Source: Geomonas edaphica (GTDB taxonomy: Bacteria; Desulfobacterota; Desulfuromonadia; Geobacterales; Geobacteraceae). Taken from it: a stretch of DNA of 64,000 bases. Under the pieces are notes generated by a model. It searched no databases. It was not told the DNA's origin and saw only the letters and a list, made by a program, of their open reading frames with translations. Made by a program: the position numbers and the translations under genes. Positions within the stretch are counted from its first letter, which is position 1. Every line of letters begins with the position of its first letter. The stretch lies in contig NZ_SSYB01000003.1 in NCBI RefSeq assembly GCF_004917075.1, positions 248,001-312,000 of the forward strand, written 5' to 3'. Positions 61,689 to 64,000 of the stretch are shown here, in pieces.

Positions 61689-63521
61689 ATGTTGCTAAGA
61701 AATATTGTATTCATAATCTTTATTCCTCTCCTCCTCGCCGCATGCGGGGGCAGCACAGCCGATACCTCGGGGAGTGTTTCCAAGCTCGCCCAATCCCAGA
61801 AGTGCATGGACGCAAGCTGTCACGGCGGCTCGGTCTCCCCCGGCACAGGCGAACTCATCGTAAAGGAGTGGCTTGCCTCATCCCACAATACCGCCAACGC
61901 GGCAGGATGCGCCGATTGCCATGAGCCCCACCCCGGGCACCCGAGCTCCTGCTCCAAGTGCCACGGCGGCGGCAGTGGTGTGGCGCTCCAAAATCCTGAC
62001 GCCTCGGGCAAATGTGGCAAGTGCCACGGTCTCGCCTTCCCGAACGATCTCATGGTCAGGCTTGCCCCGCAGCACTTCGGCAACATGACGACCAGCTTCT
62101 CCGACAGCAAGTACCGCGCCTCATATGTGAGCTCAAACTATGTCGGCAACTGCCGCAAATGTCATAACCCGCACAATCCGACCGCTGCCATCAACGTGAA
62201 CAGGGCCTGGGCCGACTCCGGGCACGGCAACGTGACCAAGGCCAGGACCAACTACGATTTCAAGACCCGTGGCACCTACGAACCGGCCGCCACCACCTTC
62301 CAGTACTACTGCGTGCGCTGCCACACCTCCACCGGCTATATCAACTTCGTGACTAGCGGCTTCAAGGTCCAGAAGCCTTTTGCCGGCCCTGGCTACCAAG
62401 TGGTGCAGAACTACCCACAGAAGGTGGCTCCCGGCGCGGCACAGCCTGCGGACACCCCGTCGCCGGACAAGAGCAAGGAAGTCACCGGCTGCGACGTATG
62501 CCACGATAACGGCAAGGGACGTGCCTACAGCTGGGCGGCACGCACCGTTGCCCCAGCCGTCATCTATTACAACTTCTCGTCGGCCAACAGCTCTCCGACG
62601 GTGAAACTGAACAACAAGGCAACGACCTACCCCGACGTCACCGCATCCAACATCTGCGTCCCCTGCCACTCCGGCCGTGGTATCGGCTCGATGATTTATG
62701 ACGCGGTTGCCGCCGGGATGGACTTCAGCAACACCAACACCCCGGGAGCCCACGACCGCGCCGCGGCAACCCTGGTCTTCCGCACCGGGGGGTACGAGTT
62801 CCCCGGCCGCAACTACGTTCCGGACTATTTCCTGCACAGGCTCATCGGGGTAGCAAACGAGCACGGCACCGGCAACAGCGGCCCCTGCGTGACCTGCCAC
62901 ATGAACAACAACGCCACGCACACCTTCCTCCCGGTGGAAGAGGACAGCGCAGGCATCATCTCGACCATCACCAGCAAGACCTGCGCCAACTGTCACATCG
63001 GTGAGCATGAGCTGAGCCCAGCATTCCTGCAGTCCGAAAAGGACGGTTACGCCGCAGCCCTCGCGATGTTGAACGTTCTGAAGACCGACCCGTCCTTGCC
63101 GGCCAGCACGCTCAACCCCTCGCGCTCCAAGGTGCGTCCCCTGGCCAACAAGAATTCTGACTACAACGCCGCGTTCCCCGGCGGCGGCGCGAACACCATG
63201 GGTGCGTTCTTCAACTCGAGCCTGCTGCAAAACGACCCCGGCGCCTTCGTACACAACCGCATCTACACCAAGCGGCTCATCTACGATTCGATCGACTGGC
63301 TCAACAACGGCATCCTCGATAACGACGTGGAAAGCGCCATCAACAACGCCACCCTTGCCGTAAACAGCGGCACCGGCAAGGTATCGCTCAGCAACCCGAT
63401 CATGGGAGGGTACTACATAGCGGCACAGCTTCCCGGCACGGCCTACGCAGACGCCTTTGCCAAGGTCAAGGCGGATGCCATAAAGTACCTGTTGGGTGGG
63501 CCAGGGGGGGCGCGTCCATAG
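61689..63521 (+). CDS. Multiheme c-type lipocytochrome (9 CxxCH + 1 CX4CH)
   Basis: 610 residues. Lipobox LLAAC with Cys19, so an outer-membrane or periplasmic lipoprotein. Nine CxxCH motifs in order: CADCH, CSKCH, CGKCH, CRKCH, CVRCH, CDVCH, CVPCH, CVTCH, CANCH; before them an atypical CMDASCH (Cys39-x4-Cys44-His45). Extra histidines such as in ADCHEPHPGH can serve as distal ligands. The C-terminal 200 residues are heme-free. SD GGGAGGG before ATG 61689. Likely moves electrons between periplasm and cell surface, as Geobacter Omc cytochromes do. It is divergent from the Cyc2-like operon (254 bp between starts). I cannot assign it to a named Omc. Confidence 0.9.
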   Translation: MLLRNIVFIIFIPLLLAACGGSTADTSGSVSKLAQSQKCMDASCHGGSVSPGTGELIVKEWLASSHNTANAAGCADCHEPHPGHPSSCSKCHGGGSGVALQNPDASGKCGKCHGLAFPNDLMVRLAPQHFGNMTTSFSDSKYRASYVSSNYVGNCRKCHNPHNPTAAINVNRAWADSGHGNVTKARTNYDFKTRGTYEPAATTFQYYCVRCHTSTGYINFVTSGFKVQKPFAGPGYQVVQNYPQKVAPGAAQPADTPSPDKSKEVTGCDVCHDNGKGRAYSWAARTVAPAVIYYNFSSANSSPTVKLNNKATTYPDVTASNICVPCHSGRGIGSMIYDAVAAGMDFSNTNTPGAHDRAAATLVFRTGGYEFPGRNYVPDYFLHRLIGVANEHGTGNSGPCVTCHMNNNATHTFLPVEEDSAGIISTITSKTCANCHIGEHELSPAFLQSEKDGYAAALAMLNVLKTDPSLPASTLNPSRSKVRPLANKNSDYNAAFPGGGANTMGAFFNSSLLQNDPGAFVHNRIYTKRLIYDSIDWLNNGILDNDVESAINNATLAVNSGTGKVSLSNPIMGGYYIAAQLPGTAYADAFAKVKADAIKYLLGGPGGARP

Positions 63522-63529
63522 GGCAGACC

Positions 63530-64000
63530 ATGAAGATACTTCTGCACATATGCTGTGGCCCCTGCGCCATCTATCCTGTGAAGGAGCTGCGCTCCGCCGG
63601 GCTTGACGTCACCGGGCTCTTCTTCAACCACAACATCCACCCCTACACGGAGTACAAGCTCCGTATGGAGGCTTTGAAGAGCTACGCGCAGATGGTGGAG
63701 CTCGAGGTGATCTACCGGGAGGAGTACCTCCTGGAGGAGTTCCTCTCCAACGTGGCGGGCGAGCCACAGGGGCGTTGTGCCTACTGCTACCGCTCGAGGC
63801 TCGAAGAAGCGGCGAAAACCGCGGCGGAACTGGGCTTTGCCCGCTTCAGTTCCACCCTTCTCTACAGCAGGTATCAGAACCAGCAGATGATACGCGAACT
63901 GGGTGTCAAACTTGGCGAGCGTTACGGGGTGGAATTCCACTACGAGGACTTCAGGACCGGCTGGCAGGAAGGGATCAACCTTTCCAAGGAGATGGGTCTT
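63530..64000 (+). CDS. queH: Epoxyqueuosine reductase QueH (3' end beyond window)
   Basis: 157 codons are visible with no stop. N-terminus MKILLHICCGPCAIYPVKEL has the CCxxC that, with the later CAYCYRSR, binds iron in QueH (DUF208). RTGWQEGINLSKEMG matches the family. Reduces epoxyqueuosine to queuosine in tRNA without B12, unlike QueG. The start is 8 bp after the multiheme cytochrome's stop behind a weak GGGCAG, so it may ride on that transcript. Confidence 0.9.
   Translation, partial: MKILLHICCGPCAIYPVKELRSAGLDVTGLFFNHNIHPYTEYKLRMEALKSYAQMVELEVIYREEYLLEEFLSNVAGEPQGRCAYCYRSRLEEAAKTAAELGFARFSSTLLYSRYQNQQMIRELGVKLGERYGVEFHYEDFRTGWQEGINLSKEMGL

Overview
The window looks like chromosomal core DNA of a Geobacter-type bacterium (Desulfuromonadia; Geobacter, Geomonas or Citrifermentans are the closest fits I can suggest). 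Reasons: high GC, a single frdCAB operon of the type that runs both succinate oxidation and fumarate reduction in Geobacter, several c-type cytochromes including a multiheme lipoprotein, a tungsten aldehyde:ferredoxin oxidoreductase, many chemotaxis and two-component genes, and GC-rich palindromic intergenic repeats. The species call is inference from gene content. I see no phage, insertion sequence, CRISPR array, rRNA or tRNA gene.

Layout. 1-2.6 kb (minus): an HD-GYP protein, cut by the window edge, behind a HEAT-repeat protein. 2.9-5.1 kb: Nramp metal transporter and double universal stress protein. 5.2-8.0 kb (minus): a 40-residue CxxC miniprotein, an RhlE-type helicase and a secreted Arg/Asp/Tyr-rich protein. 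The last is divergent from a BaeSR-like two-component pair (8.3-10.4 kb), followed by a chemoreceptor. 12.5-15.1 kb (minus): CBS-ACT protein, a DUF4124-like membrane protein and metF. 15.3-19.4 kb: ABC-F ATPase, MarC, quinone oxidoreductase, lipoprotein. 19.5-23.8 kb: yebC-ruvC-ruvA-ruvB and a DnaA-like AAA+ gene, with a 21-bp-period tandem repeat between ruvA and ruvB. 24-34 kb: uup, two lipoproteins, trpB, trmL, a cupin, an exoD-like gene, rubrerythrin, a hydrolase, a PAS kinase and a small membrane protein. 34.4-37.8 kb (minus): frdCAB with a readable promoter, an operator-like palindrome and a small leader ORF. 38.2-41.4 kb: tgt, a monoheme lipocytochrome, mazG, an intergenic pair of perfect DnaA boxes, and ogt. 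41.5-51.2 kb (minus): murJ, an AOR-aldolase pair, then a nucleotide-sugar cluster (manC, nhaA, stand-alone phosphomannose-isomerase cupin, rmlD, rmlB). 51.4-57.3 kb (minus): lptD, folC, a LysE-family exporter, accD, trpA. 57.5-63.5 kb: a redox cluster. 63.5 kb to the end: start of queH.

The most interesting region is 57.4-63.5 kb. A Cyc2-like fused monoheme cytochrome-porin, a small periplasmic monoheme cytochrome and a chemoreceptor with a very long signalling rod lie in one transcription unit with a readable promoter and terminator. A lipoprotein cytochrome with nine CxxCH motifs and one CX4CH motif is divergent from it. I infer an outer-membrane electron entry/exit site wired to a chemoreceptor, that is, a candidate redox-sensing (energy taxis) module. 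Other points worth a second look are the ruvA-ruvB tandem repeat, the DnaA-box pair after mazG, the frd leader, the PMI/ManC split around nhaA, the AOR-aldolase pair, and the N-terminal module shared by the HD-GYP and HEAT proteins. Most starts below were chosen from ribosome binding sites read by eye.
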